Below are positions 36,447-46,584 of a stretch of 64,000 bases of DNA, piece after piece; within the stretch, counting starts at the first letter, position 1; each line of letters starts with the position of its first letter. Source of the DNA: Saccharomycopsis malanga (lineage: Eukaryota > Ascomycota > Saccharomycetes > Ascoideales > Saccharomycopsidaceae); NCBI GenBank assembly GCA_004014935.1, contig CP025325.1:434001-498000 (forward strand), written 5' to 3'. The notes under the pieces are model-generated. The model made no database searches and had not been told where the DNA came from. It saw only the letters and a program-made list of their open reading frames with translations. The position numbers and the translations under genes were made by a program.

Positions 36447-37769
36447 ATGTCGGAACCAATCAGAAGCAAGATTGCTGAAATTTCCGAGGCACCAACGCCA
36501 CAGAACACCCCAGCATCCAATGCTGGCTCATTATTGAGCAGATCAAATATTCAAAATCCCAATGTTCCAAAGACCATTGACGAGGAGTCCGAGGAAGTGA
36601 CGAAAAAGAAGCTTCTTACCAATCCGAATTTCATGAGTCTTATTGAAGGCAAATTGAACACTTTGGTTGGCCAAGATAGCGGCTATGTTGCTTCTTTTCC
36701 AGAAGTAGTCAAAAACAGAATCATTTCGTTAAAGTCGCTACAAAAAAAACAAATGGATTTGGAATATGAGTTTCAAAAAGAATTGTTTGCTTTGGAAAAA
36801 AAATATACAGAAAAGGCCAAACCGCTCAATTTGCATAGAAAGAAGATTATCAACGGTGAGGTGGAGCCTACCGAAGAGGAGATTCAAGAAGGAAAAGCCA
36901 TAGAAGCGGAATTGGAAGGTTCTGATGAGGAAGACTCCGAGGAAGAAGAAGATGATGAAGATGAAAATAAAATAGAAGAATTGGAAACCGAAAAGTCCAA
37001 AAAGGAAGAAAAGAAAGAAGGCGAAGAAGAAAAAAAACAGGAAGAAGACAAAAACATCAAAGGCATTCCAGACTTTTGGCTTACTGCTCTTGAGAACTTG
37101 TCTCCTATCTGTGATACCATTACAGAAAGAGATGCCGAAGTATTGCATCATTTGGTCGATATCAGATTGGAACATTTGGACAAACCAGGCTTCAAGTTGA
37201 TATTCGAATTCAACGAGAATGAGTTTTTCACCAACAAGGTGTTGGAAAAGACTTATTATTACCAAGAAGAATTGGGTTATACCGGCGAGTTTATTTACGA
37301 CCATGCCGAAGGCGATGAGATCAAATGGGTTTCTCCAGAACAAAACGTCACCATCAAGATCGAACGTAGAAAACAAAGAAACAAACATACTAAACAAACC
37401 AGAACCATAGAAAAGTTGACCCCAATCGAATCATTCTTCAACTTTTTCGATCCTCCAAAACCCCCAACTGTGACTGGAAACGAAGAAGACGACGAAGATG
37501 AAGAGGAAGAAGAAGTAGATGACGAGGAGTTGGAAGCTAGATTACAATTGGATTATCATATTGCTGAGGAAATCAAAGATAAATTAATCACCAGAGCTGT
37601 TGATTGGTTCACTGGTGCTGCCATTGATTTTGTAGAATATGAAGAACCAGATTATTTTGATGAGGATGAGTCTGATGACGATGACGATGACGATGATAGT
37701 GATAGCGAAAGTGAGGAAGAAGAAGACAAGGTCAAACAGAAAGATCCTCAGGAATGTAAACAACAATAG
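36447..37769 (+). CDS. NAP1: Nucleosome assembly protein Nap1
   Basis: Histone H2A/H2B chaperone that shuttles between cytoplasm and nucleus. The first ATG at 36447 gives 440 aa (S. cerevisiae 417). An N-terminal segment (LLTNPNFMSLIEGKLNTLVG) and a long helix with coiled-coil character (LEYEFQKELFALEKKYTEKA) precede an acidic Glu/Lys-rich loop (about 150-200). The Nap domain core follows (GIPDFWLTALENL, ITERDAEVLHHL, FNENEFFTNKVLEKTYYY), then a basic patch (KIERRKQRNKHTKQTR) and an acidic tail with an Asp run before KQKDPQECKQQ. No break. ASF1, another histone chaperone gene, lies about 4 kb downstream on the same strand. Confidence 0.95.
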   Translation: MSEPIRSKIAEISEAPTPQNTPASNAGSLLSRSNIQNPNVPKTIDEESEEVTKKKLLTNPNFMSLIEGKLNTLVGQDSGYVASFPEVVKNRIISLKSLQKKQMDLEYEFQKELFALEKKYTEKAKPLNLHRKKIINGEVEPTEEEIQEGKAIEAELEGSDEEDSEEEEDDEDENKIEELETEKSKKEEKKEGEEEKKQEEDKNIKGIPDFWLTALENLSPICDTITERDAEVLHHLVDIRLEHLDKPGFKLIFEFNENEFFTNKVLEKTYYYQEELGYTGEFIYDHAEGDEIKWVSPEQNVTIKIERRKQRNKHTKQTRTIEKLTPIESFFNFFDPPKPPTVTGNEEDDEDEEEEEVDDEELEARLQLDYHIAEEIKDKLITRAVDWFTGAAIDFVEYEEPDYFDEDESDDDDDDDDSDSESEEEEDKVKQKDPQECKQQ

Positions 37770-38196
37770 GTGGGGTGTTTTTTAATTTTTTCTTTTGTTT
37801 ATAAGGAAAAAATCTCGAAAACTTTTCTTAACACCACAAGGTTAAACTTTTCTTTAAATCTTGTGGTTTAACATATTAACCGTCTTTTTTTTGCTACATT
37901 GCTGTTCTTTGCCAAGTTTTTTTTCCATAGTTTTCATATTTTTTATAATTTTCATAACATTTCATATTATTTTTTTATCTTTTTTATAATTTATTCCGCT
38001 GTTTTGTTTATAATTTTGCTGCTTGTGCAGCCTAACTGTTTTTTTTTTTTTTTTTTTTTGAAATTTGGTCTTTTACAGTGTAGAATGTATGATAATTGAG
38101 GTTTCTTAAGACCTTTTTTGACATATCAACCGTCCCTTTTTGCTACATTGGTGTTCTTTGCCGAGTTTTTTCCATATTTTTCACAATTTTGTAAAC
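37770..38196. other. NAP1 3' flank with an ~80-bp direct repeat
   Basis: 37871-37955 and 38119-38190 share an imperfect repeat (CCGTC, then TTTTTGCTACATTG, GTTCTTTGCC and GTTTT...CCATA). Poly-T runs, including about 20 T at 38041, lie between. No gene seen. Confidence 0.6.
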
Positions 38197-38446
38197 TTCG
38201 AGCCTATACGTATCAATTTCTTATATACGTGCTATGCCTAAAGGAGTAAAGTCTAATATTGTCCTGTTAATCATAATCTTCTCGCCCTTGGGAATGCCAG
38301 GTCTTTTTCTCTTTTTCCAAAAGTATTCTGCGAAACTATCCTACCAGGTACTTTTCTCTTTTCTGAGACTACTCTGCTAAACTGTTCTGCTACGTATTTT
38401 TCTCTTTTCCTAGAGAACTAACCACTGAGCCATCTGGTCCAGTGGC
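38197..38446 (-). mobile_element. SINE copy, old
   Basis: Head GCCACTGGACCAGATGGCTC with A box, then two to three repeats of a CAG.AG..TCTCAGAAAAGAGAAAA module, then GGGCGAGAAGATTATGATTA and a degenerate tail. No clear B box. Confidence 0.75.
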
Positions 38447-38706
38447 ATTCAATATTATTATTATTATTATTATTATTATCAAATTGCACTTATATCAAGA
38501 CGCAATACTCAATCAAGGCACTAGTATAGAGAGTTTCTCGAAAATACACCGTCCACCACAGTACTTATATAAGTATCTATCTAGCTACCAAGTAACTTTC
38601 TACTCGTGGTTTATTACTATATATCTGTACTCTTTCTAAATCATCAAACCAATGATAGACGACATTCAAATATTTAGTTTAAAAATACAAACAACCATAC
38701 AGAAAA

Positions 38707-38886
38707 GCCACAGAGGGCTGGATGGAACAGTGGTTAGTAGTCTCAGAAAAGAGAAAAGACCGAACAGGCCCAAGGGCGTGAAGATTATGATCAACAGGAC
38801 ATGATTGGGTCTTACCATGTTTATTTAGACATGGCGCGTATATACGAAACTACTGGGCTCGAAATATAAATTATACTATTATAACT
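38707..38886 (+). mobile_element. Short SINE (no B box) with target duplication
   Basis: Head GCCACAGAGGGCTGGATGGA leads directly into the GGGCGTGAAGATTATGATCA segment and the tail GCGCGTATATACGAAACT...GGGCTCGAAATATAA. ATACAGAA flanks it at 38697-38704 and 38887-38894. About 180 bp. Confidence 0.8.
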
Positions 38887-38894
38887 ATACAGAA

Positions 38895-39329
38895 GAAGGA
38901 AATATGTGCACTAAGAACAAAAAACAAGTCTTGACATAGTTTCAGACATTACAAAAAGATAAATGCTGTGATTTTGTCTTGTGAAGAAAAGAACAAGTTC
39001 AGTTGTATCGTCAAAGCTGAAAAATAGTCAGAAAACTCAAAGCTAAATCAAAAAAAAAAAATTGGAAAAATATTTTAGCATACTGCTTATATACATAATG
39101 AATCTAGAAAAGTAGTTTTATGATCAATTTCTATCAGCTCTTTTGTTTGAAATGATGTAAATTCCATGATTTCAAATTAACATAGAAAATTGCATCCCGA
39201 TGAGCTGCACATGACTTTCACGATATGAGTGAAAAATTGGTACTAATGGCTTAGTAGCATAATAACTATAATTAACCCAAATCATTATTGTTTATACCAA
39301 CTATTTAAGTTGAGTAATACCGTACAAAG
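38895..39329. other. Upstream region of AIM23
   Basis: AT-rich, no frame or element recognised. Confidence 0.4.
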
Positions 39330-40658
39330 ATGAATCGTACGAGTTTTTGGAGGTTTCGCGCTTGTAGTGTGCAAGTGTTGGAGCATTATAGTATAAGAAC
39401 AGGGCCAGGTCTTAGACAATATTCGACGAGATCATTACAGGATGTTCTCAATCAAATAAGTCGGAATGATAAAAGTACACATAGCAATAAAAACCCGAAA
39501 AAAGAGTTTTCTGAGCAAACCAAAACTTTGGCCGATTTGTTGAATTCCAATGGTCTTGATAATAAGAGTACTCAAAGTAGATTTAACGGTATTGCCAACA
39601 AAAATGCACACAGCATTGTCAGAAACGATAAAAAGAGCTTCAAAGATAAAAGCCGGACGACTTCAAGGGCTAATAAAGGTTCAAGAATCATAAAAGACAA
39701 AGACGGCGTGCCGAAACTTAATTTTGAAGGCTCATTTCAGGCTGTAGATTGCATGAAATATTTGATACGGAAAATATATGTCGAATACAATCGACAAGGA
39801 AAAGTGAATTATTTATCGTCAATGAAAAATAACATCGAAACGACAGACATGATACTGCTATTGGACAGACTAAAATTGGATTTAAACACTCATGGATTGA
39901 TTATTGTAAGCGTTAACAGTGTAGGATCCACAAATCGGTACGGTCTGGTCTACCAAACCAAGATTCCGCTTTTAAAGGTTGTAGACAAAAGAACTGCCCT
40001 TGAAAAATATTCTAAGGAGATTGGGGAAATCAAGTATAAAGAGATTGCCTCCAGAAGTCCAAAGTTCGCTAATATATTAGAAAAGAAGAAACATTCCAAA
40101 GGAGCCAACAATAATACCAAACTAGTGAAAATCGGATGGTCTATTTCAGAGTTCGACTTGGCCAACACAAAGAAGAATGAAATCTTGACAGCAATGAGTA
40201 AAAACAAAACCGTCGTAGTGTATTTTGGATCCAAGAATGATGTAAAACAAAATGATGTTTTGTCAGAAATAGAAACTTTGTCAGAAAACACTGATATTGC
40301 TAAGACCCAAACTTTGGAAGATTTGGAAATCTTAAGAAGAGAAAAAACGTTGGCTAAGTTGAACAATATCATAGAAAATAGTGATATCAAACATAAAGTT
40401 GTTACAACTGGTTCAATATATGGAAAAATGGCTCTTAAAATTTCCACCACTCAACCGACAAAAACGAACCAGGGTGTTTCGCCAGATTCAGTTCCTGCAA
40501 GTGAAGTTACTATGGAAAACTTGGATTCTCAGAACATTTTGGAAATAGATTTGAATTCTATTACCGATAAAAAACTTTTGAAGGAGATTAGAAAGAAACA
40601 AAGACAGGAAAAACAACGACTCAGAGAGGAAAAGAAAAAAACTGGGAACACTGAGTAG
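39330..40658 (+). CDS. AIM23: Mitochondrial translation initiation factor 3 homologue
   Basis: Mitochondrial IF3, needed for proper initiation on mitochondrial ribosomes. The 442-aa protein (S. cerevisiae Aim23 is 356) starts with a basic, Ser/Arg-rich presequence (MNRTSFWRFRACSVQVLEHY). A disordered spacer follows, then the IF3 N-terminal-like fold (about 135-225: FEGSFQAVDCMKYLIRKIYV and LDRLKLDLNTHGLIIVSVNS) and the C-terminal-like fold (about 265-300: KIGWSISEFDLANTKKNEIL, VVVYFGSK). The C-terminus is a basic helix (KEIRKKQRQEKQRLREEKKK). Identification rests on fold-level similarity and the presequence. Confidence 0.8.
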   Translation: MNRTSFWRFRACSVQVLEHYSIRTGPGLRQYSTRSLQDVLNQISRNDKSTHSNKNPKKEFSEQTKTLADLLNSNGLDNKSTQSRFNGIANKNAHSIVRNDKKSFKDKSRTTSRANKGSRIIKDKDGVPKLNFEGSFQAVDCMKYLIRKIYVEYNRQGKVNYLSSMKNNIETTDMILLLDRLKLDLNTHGLIIVSVNSVGSTNRYGLVYQTKIPLLKVVDKRTALEKYSKEIGEIKYKEIASRSPKFANILEKKKHSKGANNNTKLVKIGWSISEFDLANTKKNEILTAMSKNKTVVVYFGSKNDVKQNDVLSEIETLSENTDIAKTQTLEDLEILRREKTLAKLNNIIENSDIKHKVVTTGSIYGKMALKISTTQPTKTNQGVSPDSVPASEVTMENLDSQNILEIDLNSITDKKLLKEIRKKQRQEKQRLREEKKKTGNTE

Positions 40659-40843
40659 ATGATTTCAATATGTATTATCTTGTATTTATTTTAGGAAAAG
40701 CAAAATGCTCGCCAATTGTTTCTTTAATTATGTTGAATCCTGGTTTTTCTCTAGGGTTGACAATCATTGGTTATTTGTATATAGTTGGAGAACCAAACAT
40801 GTTACTGTTTTTTCGTGTATTTTACTGTATTTAAGTAAAACTG

Positions 40844-41082
40844 GTGCCGGATGGCTCAGTGGTTACGCTCTCAGAGACGATAAAAAGACCTAACAAGCTC
40901 ACGGGTTCAATTCCCGACACGAACACTTTTTACTCGCTGGTTTTACAATGTTGAAAAGACAAGTATAGACTGTATTTTAGGGCTAATTAACAAGTTTATG
41001 GACTGGTTTGGGGTTTCTCACCAAGTTTTGCCAAGCCCCTTTAGATGTGGCGCGTATATACAAAACGAATATCTCCTGGGCT
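40844..41082 (+). mobile_element. tRNA-derived SINE with target duplication
   Basis: A box TGGCTCAGTGG (40852-40862), B box GGTTCAATTCC (40904-40914), shortened body, tail GCGCGTATATACAAAACGAA...CTGGGCT. TAAAACTG flanks it at 40836-40843 and 41083-41090. The (TTA)n tail is absent, so the 3' limit is less certain. Confidence 0.85.
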
Positions 41083-41473
41083 TAAAACTGAGAAAAATTT
41101 ATAAAAATCAAAACCAAAAATAAAATTATTAGAGTTGGACTTTGAATCATAAAATATTATTAAATTTTGTTAGTTCATTGTGACCCAAGTTGATATACAG
41201 ATCACCTGACATACGCACGTGATCGGACTTAATTAATATGTGGACTTTTAGGAGGATTTGAGAGGTTGATTCAAGCCAGTATAATTTGAAGGCGATTTCA
41301 TGGCCATTAATTATTTTGGCTGGTTGATAAGAAGATTTTTCCGTCGATTTACGAATGTTTAAGAGGGCAAGTAAAAACCGGACCGGGTGTAATAAATGCA
41401 AAGAAACGCGAAAAAACCTTGAAAAACGGAGGAGGGGGTGTCAAGCGCATAGCTATCAAATAAAAATAAGAAG

Positions 41474-41484
41474 GCGCGCGCGCG
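41474..41484. promoter_or_regulatory. GCGCGCGCGCG tract upstream of ASF1
   Basis: CGCG-rich tract about 255 bp before the ASF1 ATG. Similar CGCGC runs occur before other genes here. In S. cerevisiae Rsc3/Rsc30 bind CGCGC to keep promoters nucleosome-poor; a role here is inference. Confidence 0.4.
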
Positions 41485-41544
41485 TCCATGATGGTTGAAA
41501 AGTAGTTATCACCAAAAGTAGTAACCAAAGCTTTTATTATATAA

Positions 41545-41550
41545 ACGCGT
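41545..41550. promoter_or_regulatory. MCB element (ACGCGT) upstream of ASF1
   Basis: A perfect MluI cell-cycle box 187 bp before the ATG. This element drives G1/S transcription through MBF in yeasts, which would suit a histone chaperone needed at replication. Confidence 0.5.
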
Positions 41551-41736
41551 TTAGGAATTTTTCTGGGCGATATATTTTGATTGGTATAACGTGGATTGCT
41601 TGCTAGTGTAGGGGCTATCAAAGAATTGGAGATTATCGAAGGAGAAGCGCTATCGAAGAATTGCTATTTATTAGAGAAGAAGCGATATTCAAAAGCTACA
41701 GCAATCAGTGGTCAAGAAAAAGTTATAGAAGGCAAA

Positions 41737-42903
41737 ATGTCGATTGTGTCATTACTCGGGATAAATGTGCTCAACAACCCGGCCAAATTCACGGATCCGT
41801 ATGAATTTGAAATAACATTTGAGTGCTTGGAAGAGCTTTCACATGATCTAGAATGGAAGCTCACTTATGTTGGTTCGTCGCGGTCTTTAGATCATGACCA
41901 AGAGTTGGATTCGATTTTGGTGGGTCCTGTTCCTGTGGGAATCAACAAGTTTTTATTCCAAGCAGATCCGCCCTCTCCAGAGCTTATTCCAGCCTCAGAG
42001 TTGGTTTCCGTGACCGTTATATTGCTTTCTTGTTCTTATAGAGACAGAGAATTTGTAAGAGTAGGCTATTATGTAAATAATGAATACGACACCGAGGAGC
42101 TTCGAGAAAACCCCCCAAGCAAGGTCCAGGTGGAGCATGTCAACAGAAACATCCTCGCAGAGAAACCAAGAGTCACTCGGTTCAATATTGTATGGGATAA
42201 TGAGGAAGTGGAAGAGTATCCACCAGAACAACCTGAGGCAGAGCTTGATGAAGATGACGATGAAGAGAATTATGCTGCCGACGAATTGGAGGACGGAACC
42301 GAAATAGCTGGCGAACAAGGCGAAGAAGAAGAAGCAGATGATGGTGACGATGTAGAAGAAGATGAAAATGAGGAAGATGTAGATGTAGAAGAAGAGGAAG
42401 TAGAAGAAGCAGACGAAACTAGTGAAATTGTAAACCAAATAAGTAAAGAACCTTTAAATGAAGATGAGGAAGAAGAGGAGGACGAAGAAGCAGCAGAAGA
42501 AGAAGATGATGAAGATGAAGAAGCGGCGGAAGAAGAGGAGGAAGAAGAAGAAGAAGAAGAAGAACAAGAAGAAGGAGAAGAGGAAGAAGAAGAAGAAGTG
42601 GAAGAAGCCGACGAAGATGAAGAAGAAGAAGATGATGATGAGGAAGAAGCAGAAGAGGAGGAAGAGGAAGAAGAAGCAGAGGAAACAATCGATCGTCAAC
42701 AACAACAAGATGAATCAAAAGCAGATGATGTTGATACTCCTGCAAACAAAAAGAGAAAGTTGAATACCGAGGATGATAAACAGCAGGAAGAAGGAGCTTC
42801 AACTCCTGTGGATACCACCCAGATAGATCCTGCTAGCGTAGCAGCCCCAGAAGTGGTGGCGCCAGTTAACGAAGACACCACTGTAGTTGTGGAAAACAAT
42901 TGA
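41737..42903 (+). CDS. ASF1: Histone chaperone Asf1
   Basis: Binds H3-H4 dimers in replication-coupled and replication-independent nucleosome assembly. The ATG at 41737 ([18 protein letters not shown]) is the family's normal start; the frame stays open upstream only by chance. Residues 1-155 are the conserved Ig-like core ([69 protein letters not shown]). Residues about 165-325 are an extremely long Glu/Asp tract, followed by a possible nuclear signal (NKKRKLN) and a Gln/Thr-rich end. At 388 aa it is longer than S. cerevisiae Asf1 (279), almost all of it acidic tail. Confidence 0.97.
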   Translation: MSIVSLLGINVLNNPAKFTDPYEFEITFECLEELSHDLEWKLTYVGSSRSLDHDQELDSILVGPVPVGINKFLFQADPPSPELIPASELVSVTVILLSCSYRDREFVRVGYYVNNEYDTEELRENPPSKVQVEHVNRNILAEKPRVTRFNIVWDNEEVEEYPPEQPEAELDEDDDEENYAADELEDGTEIAGEQGEEEEADDGDDVEEDENEEDVDVEEEEVEEADETSEIVNQISKEPLNEDEEEEEDEEAAEEEDDEDEEAAEEEEEEEEEEEEQEEGEEEEEEEVEEADEDEEEEDDDEEEAEEEEEEEEAEETIDRQQQQDESKADDVDTPANKKRKLNTEDDKQQEEGASTPVDTTQIDPASVAAPEVVAPVNEDTTVVVENN

Positions 42904-43009
42904 GTGAAGTTTATCAAATTAACAAAGTTATTTATGTTTATGTTTTTCCAGTGTGTAGTACTGTTAGAACCCATGTTAAAAAATATTTATTGTAATTATA
43001 ACTGATTGA

Positions 43010-43060
43010 ATGTACTGGGCTTGAAATATAAGATTATTATTATTATTATTATTATTATGA
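43010..43060 (+). mobile_element. SINE/LINE 3' tail remnant with (ATT)n
   Basis: ATGTACTGGGCTTGAAATAT followed by AAG and about seven ATT units. Only the last ~50 bp of the tail remain, consistent with an extremely 5'-truncated insertion. Confidence 0.75.
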
Positions 43061-43097
43061 TAAGTTGTACTATAATATAGCACAAAAATTACAAAAT

Positions 43098-43255
43098 AAC
43101 CTGGCTAGCGATGCTGAATGTGAATTTACAGGTAACTGACACCAACTTGTCCAATGTCTAGTGCTTTCCAACCAATTGGGTGGCTTTTACATGGCGCGTA
43201 TATACAAAACTGATATTTCCTGGGCCCCAAAAATAAGAACTATTATTATAAACTT
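43098..43255 (+). mobile_element. 5'-truncated SINE
   Basis: Starts in the body (GCGATGCTGAATGTGAATTT), keeps CAATGTCTAGTGCTTTCCAA and the tail GCGCGTATATACAAAACTGA, ending in (ATT)n. No head. Confidence 0.75.
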
Positions 43256-43458
43256 TGCTGGACTTTGTCTACTAAAAAATTTGAGCCAACATTCAAAATC
43301 AATTGGATCTTCACCTTGCTTTTGTTCTGACAGCTTTGGAATTGCATAATTTAGACGCCAAAAACTCTCCAATTTTAACCAACCTACAAATTATTTGAAA
43401 AGTTGGAGTTAGTTCAACATGAACCTTCTGTTCTAAAAGGTTTATTAACTAGTGAACA

Positions 43459-43645
43459 TAGTATAATAATATCATATATTTCAAGCCCAGTACATATCAG
43501 TTTCGTATATACGCGCTATGTCTAAGGGGACTTGGTAAAGCCCAATCCTGTACTATTTATCATCATTGACTCACCCCTGTTCCTGTTAGGTATTGTTTTT
43601 CTCTTCTTCGAGAGCACGGACCACTGAGCCAAATGGCCCAGTGGC
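43459..43645 (-). mobile_element. Short SINE (B box lost) with 10-bp target duplication
   Basis: CTAGTGAACA occurs on both sides (43449-43458 and 43646-43655). The head GCCACTGGGCCATTTGGCTC starts exactly at the duplication, defining the SINE 5' end. The body is shortened and the B box region reads GGGGTGAGTCA. The tail TGATATGTACTGGGCTTGAA ends in (ATT)n. Confidence 0.9.
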
Positions 43646-43857
43646 CTAGTGAACAGTAGGTTGAAAAGATTGTTGTTGCTCGTTTTGCTAATGGAAACAA
43701 ATATATTGTATATACGCCACAGAAAAACCTAAACAGTTATTACTAATAGATACAAAAAATAGATATATACAGAAGCCTAAAGTACCAAAGAGTAGTCAAA
43801 CTTGGCAAGGAAAATGGTAAACTAATAACAAAAATATTGTAAAATGCCATATAAAAG

Positions 43858-43945
43858 ACTCGAACAGGGGATAGCAGTTTCTCTCACTTATTAATACATC
43901 TACCATAGCACATAACCTAAACCTCTGAGCCACCAGGAATAAATG
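43858..43945 (-). other. tRNA-like relic of uncertain origin
   Basis: On the minus strand GGTGGCTCAGAGGTTTAGG resembles an A box and TGTTCGAGTCTT a B box about 60 nt apart. No acceptor pairing is convincing. It may be a decayed tRNA gene or the head of another SINE type. Confidence 0.35.
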
Positions 43946-44231
43946 TTATTTTGAACAATATATACTCTTTTCTGGTTGTTTAGTAGAAATTTGCTAGTTG
44001 GGACATTTTATGGTGAATTCAAATTACGCTACATTTCATTCAAACTTACCTGTTTGCAAAATGCGGTGCTAAACCCATGCTAAAGATAAATGACGTATCA
44101 GGCTTTGCAGTTTGAATCAAACAATACATAGTTCCAAGGCACAGAATACAAACGTATAATGATACAAGTTCTAAAATACAAAAAGGTACTGGAAGATCAA
44201 AATAATTTTACACGTTTAATAGAATACATAT

Positions 44232-45455
44232 TCAAGATGAAGCGGTGGAGCTAACGTCTGAAACATTATCGTCAGCATACAAACAACTAGTAAGGACTGC
44301 GCCATCATGGGACGAGCCGAAATGTTGGAATTCTGGAGAGTTTTCCGGTTTTTCATTATTTATATGGATTTGAGGAAGTGAATTGTTGGAAGCAGCGTTT
44401 GGAGAGATTCGTGTTTGACTGGAAAAGTGTTCACAAGCTAACACTTTGAATAATATTTTAAACCAATAAAGATTCAAAACAGCAATATAGATTACACATA
44501 GACAAAGGATAGCCATGTAGAACAGGTTGTAATCATCGCCGGCGACAATTTGGCTATAATGGAAATAGCAGTGGTGTATAATCTTCAGCACGAGATAGAA
44601 CATGTACACGATCCTCAAGCCGAAGAAACTGGAAAGAAGAAGAGCATCATTGATACACTGGAGAAAAGCAGGAACCAGGTTGGGGAATATCAAGCAGAAC
44701 CAACGGAGGTGTAAAAAAAAGGTGGAGGTATCTATGAGTACAAATTTCCAGAAACAAGCAAGAAAAAACGGTTGAAGAAAGACACAATGGATGATGGTGA
44801 TGGCGGCCTGGTCAAGGACAAATGAAAGACCAAGATAAGAGACGTTACTACAGAGGTTTGCCATGAGCCAAAGATGATATCCTAGAGCCAAGGCACATAC
44901 ACAGCCAGCATACGGGGTGTAAGCATTGGCAAAAGATGTTTTAGAAGAATGTGGCTGATGAAGGTACTGATTTTGACGCTGGAACACATTTGGGCCAGCC
45001 GTCAGGTAGGAGCTGGAAGTGCTGGTGATGGTTTCGAAAGGACTAGCAGGAAACTTGCTAATAGAGGCGGAGCCTGAAGGGGTTTTCATGTTGAGAATAG
45101 GATCCTTGAATAAGGGAATGATTAGAAATACAAATAATGGAATGAAAACGAAAGAAACTACTTGGATCTTCACATTGCTGACATTATATTTTGTCAATTG
45201 ACGACGGTCTGTGATATTGAAATGTTGACTTCTCCGGCTTTTAAGATGTCTTCTGGAACTAGTAGGGTCTGAATGCAATTGATGTGTGATCCAATCTGCT
45301 ACTGTTGCCAAGGCTTGGCAAGTTACTAGGGAAAAGATTATTTCGTGTCCATGATGGTAAAGAAAACCGTCTTCAAACCAGTCGTTAAAGTAGCGAATGC
45401 GATATTTCGCAAGTGGATCTTGATAGGAGAAGTATGTGGGGAAATACAGTAGCAT
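44232..45455 (-). CDS. TLC-domain multispanning membrane protein (paralogue 1)
   Basis: 407 aa from the ATG at 45455. Several hydrophobic segments form a TRAM/LAG1/CLN8-like domain related to S. cerevisiae YPR114W. Early His residues (DGFLYHHGHEIIF) sit at the start of the domain, followed by YTPYAGCVCALALGYHLW, FFLHLRWFCLIFPNL and LNLYWFKILFKVL. A hydrophilic insertion (about 115-175) and a Ser/Asn-rich C-terminus distinguish it from the neighbour at 48370-49311, with which it aligns block by block (YTPY.G, FL..RWF, LN.YWF). Function unknown; an ER membrane lipid-related role is a guess from the family. CAB2 lies between the two paralogues. Confidence 0.75.
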   Translation of the reverse strand: MLLYFPTYFSYQDPLAKYRIRYFNDWFEDGFLYHHGHEIIFSLVTCQALATVADWITHQLHSDPTSSRRHLKSRRSQHFNITDRRQLTKYNVSNVKIQVVSFVFIPLFVFLIIPLFKDPILNMKTPSGSASISKFPASPFETITSTSSSYLTAGPNVFQRQNQYLHQPHSSKTSFANAYTPYAGCVCALALGYHLWLMANLCSNVSYLGLSFVLDQAAITIIHCVFLQPFFLACFWKFVLIDTSTFFLHLRWFCLIFPNLVPAFLQCINDALLLSSFFGLRIVYMFYLVLKIIHHCYFHYSQIVAGDDYNLFYMAILCLCVIYIAVLNLYWFKILFKVLACEHFSSQTRISPNAASNNSLPQIHINNEKPENSPEFQHFGSSHDGAVLTSCLYADDNVSDVSSTASS

Positions 45456-46411
45456 TGAATGAATCTAATGAACACTGTGCAATAGGCGGAATAAAACGTA
45501 GGCTACCAGATTACTAATTATTCAAATATATGATTTAAAAAAGGAGATTTTGTTGATATAATCTTGTTGGTTTAGATTAATGTGCGCGCATTATCATATT
45601 CTCTTTTCTCAATCCGTCAATTTGTATATATTGATTACTTGAATATCTTTTGTATACCATCAGAACAGATTGTAAAGCTCTCGGTTAGCTGTAGATTTGC
45701 AAGGAATCTCCAAAATTTTGTCAACTCCGATACATCCGATTAGCATTTTGAAGCGGAAATTAAACATTGCTGCGGATTATGGCGAAGCAATGTGTACATT
45801 AAGTGATCCTTCTTAGCATGGGGTATTAATGGGTAGTTCCTATCCATTATTCTAGGCTAGGAATATAAGATTAGTAAGAGAGTAAATATATGTGTATTTT
45901 GAATTATAAACTTGTTAAAGTGAGAGCAGACTATAACCAATATCTATTGGTTTCCAAATTATCAAGTTGGAGCACGTAAAATCAGAGAATTCTACGAGCT
46001 ACATAATATTGTTGAATCATGCCATATGATAGTGTTGAGCTATATAGCAGTTGATTCAAGTAATGGATTAATGAATGTCTGGTATATTCATTAGAGTACA
46101 CCCATACATATTCTCTGATTTCTAATGTAATACTTCTGTAAAAATATACAGTATTGTATTTTGTCTTTAAATGGAATAAAGAATCATTGCGAATATTATC
46201 TAATGGGGAGTTTTGGAGCTGAATACTGGACACAATAACTTAGAATGGAGAATATACCAGGCTAGGTGGGTGACTTGTCATCGGGATAAACTAGCGGCCA
46301 AACTGCAATAAATAGTAAAAGTAGTCGTAAAAGTAATCGTAAAAGTAGTCGTATAAGTATACAACAAGTAAAAATAAATGTTTGGATACTAATAGTAATA
46401 ATGGGATCTTA
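45456..46411. other. Intergenic: TLC paralogue 1 promoter and unassigned DNA
   Basis: GCGCGC at 45584-45589 lies about 130 bp before the TLC start. Around 45852 CTAGGCTAGGAATATAAGAT may be a decayed SINE tail. Near 46310-46365 there are tandem AAAAGTAGTCGT-like units. No gene. Confidence 0.45.
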
Positions 46412-46565
46412 TTTTTCGAGCCTAGTAAATACCAATTTCGTATATACGCGCCATGTCTAAAGAAACTTGGTAAAACTGAATCGTGTCCCGTTAATCATAA
46501 TCTTCTCGCCCTTGAGCCTGCCAGGTGCTTTTCTCTTTTCTGAGACTAATCTGCTAAGCCAAATG
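46412..46565 (-). mobile_element. SINE copy, short and diverged
   Basis: Minus strand: GCAGATTAGTCTCAGAAAAG module, GGGCGAGAAGATTATGATTA, CCAAGTTTCTTTAGACATGG, GCGCGTATATACGAAATTGG, then a degenerate tail. Head incomplete, no B box. Confidence 0.7.
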
Positions 46566-46584
46566 TATAAACGTCAGAACGTTA

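Noticed and set aside
36738-37397. 219-codon Phe-rich frame antisense to NAP1
   Set aside because: Shadow of the acidic, A-rich coding strand.
39950-40450. 166-codon frame antisense to AIM23
   Set aside because: No independent support; the plus-strand gene has a presequence and IF3-like domains.
41596-41736. N-terminal extension of Asf1
   Set aside because: No ATG, and the conserved family start MSIVSLLGI is at 41737.
42454-42708. Long Phe/Leu-rich frames antisense to the ASF1 tail
   Set aside because: Complement of a GAA/GAG-rich acidic tract; a pure shadow.
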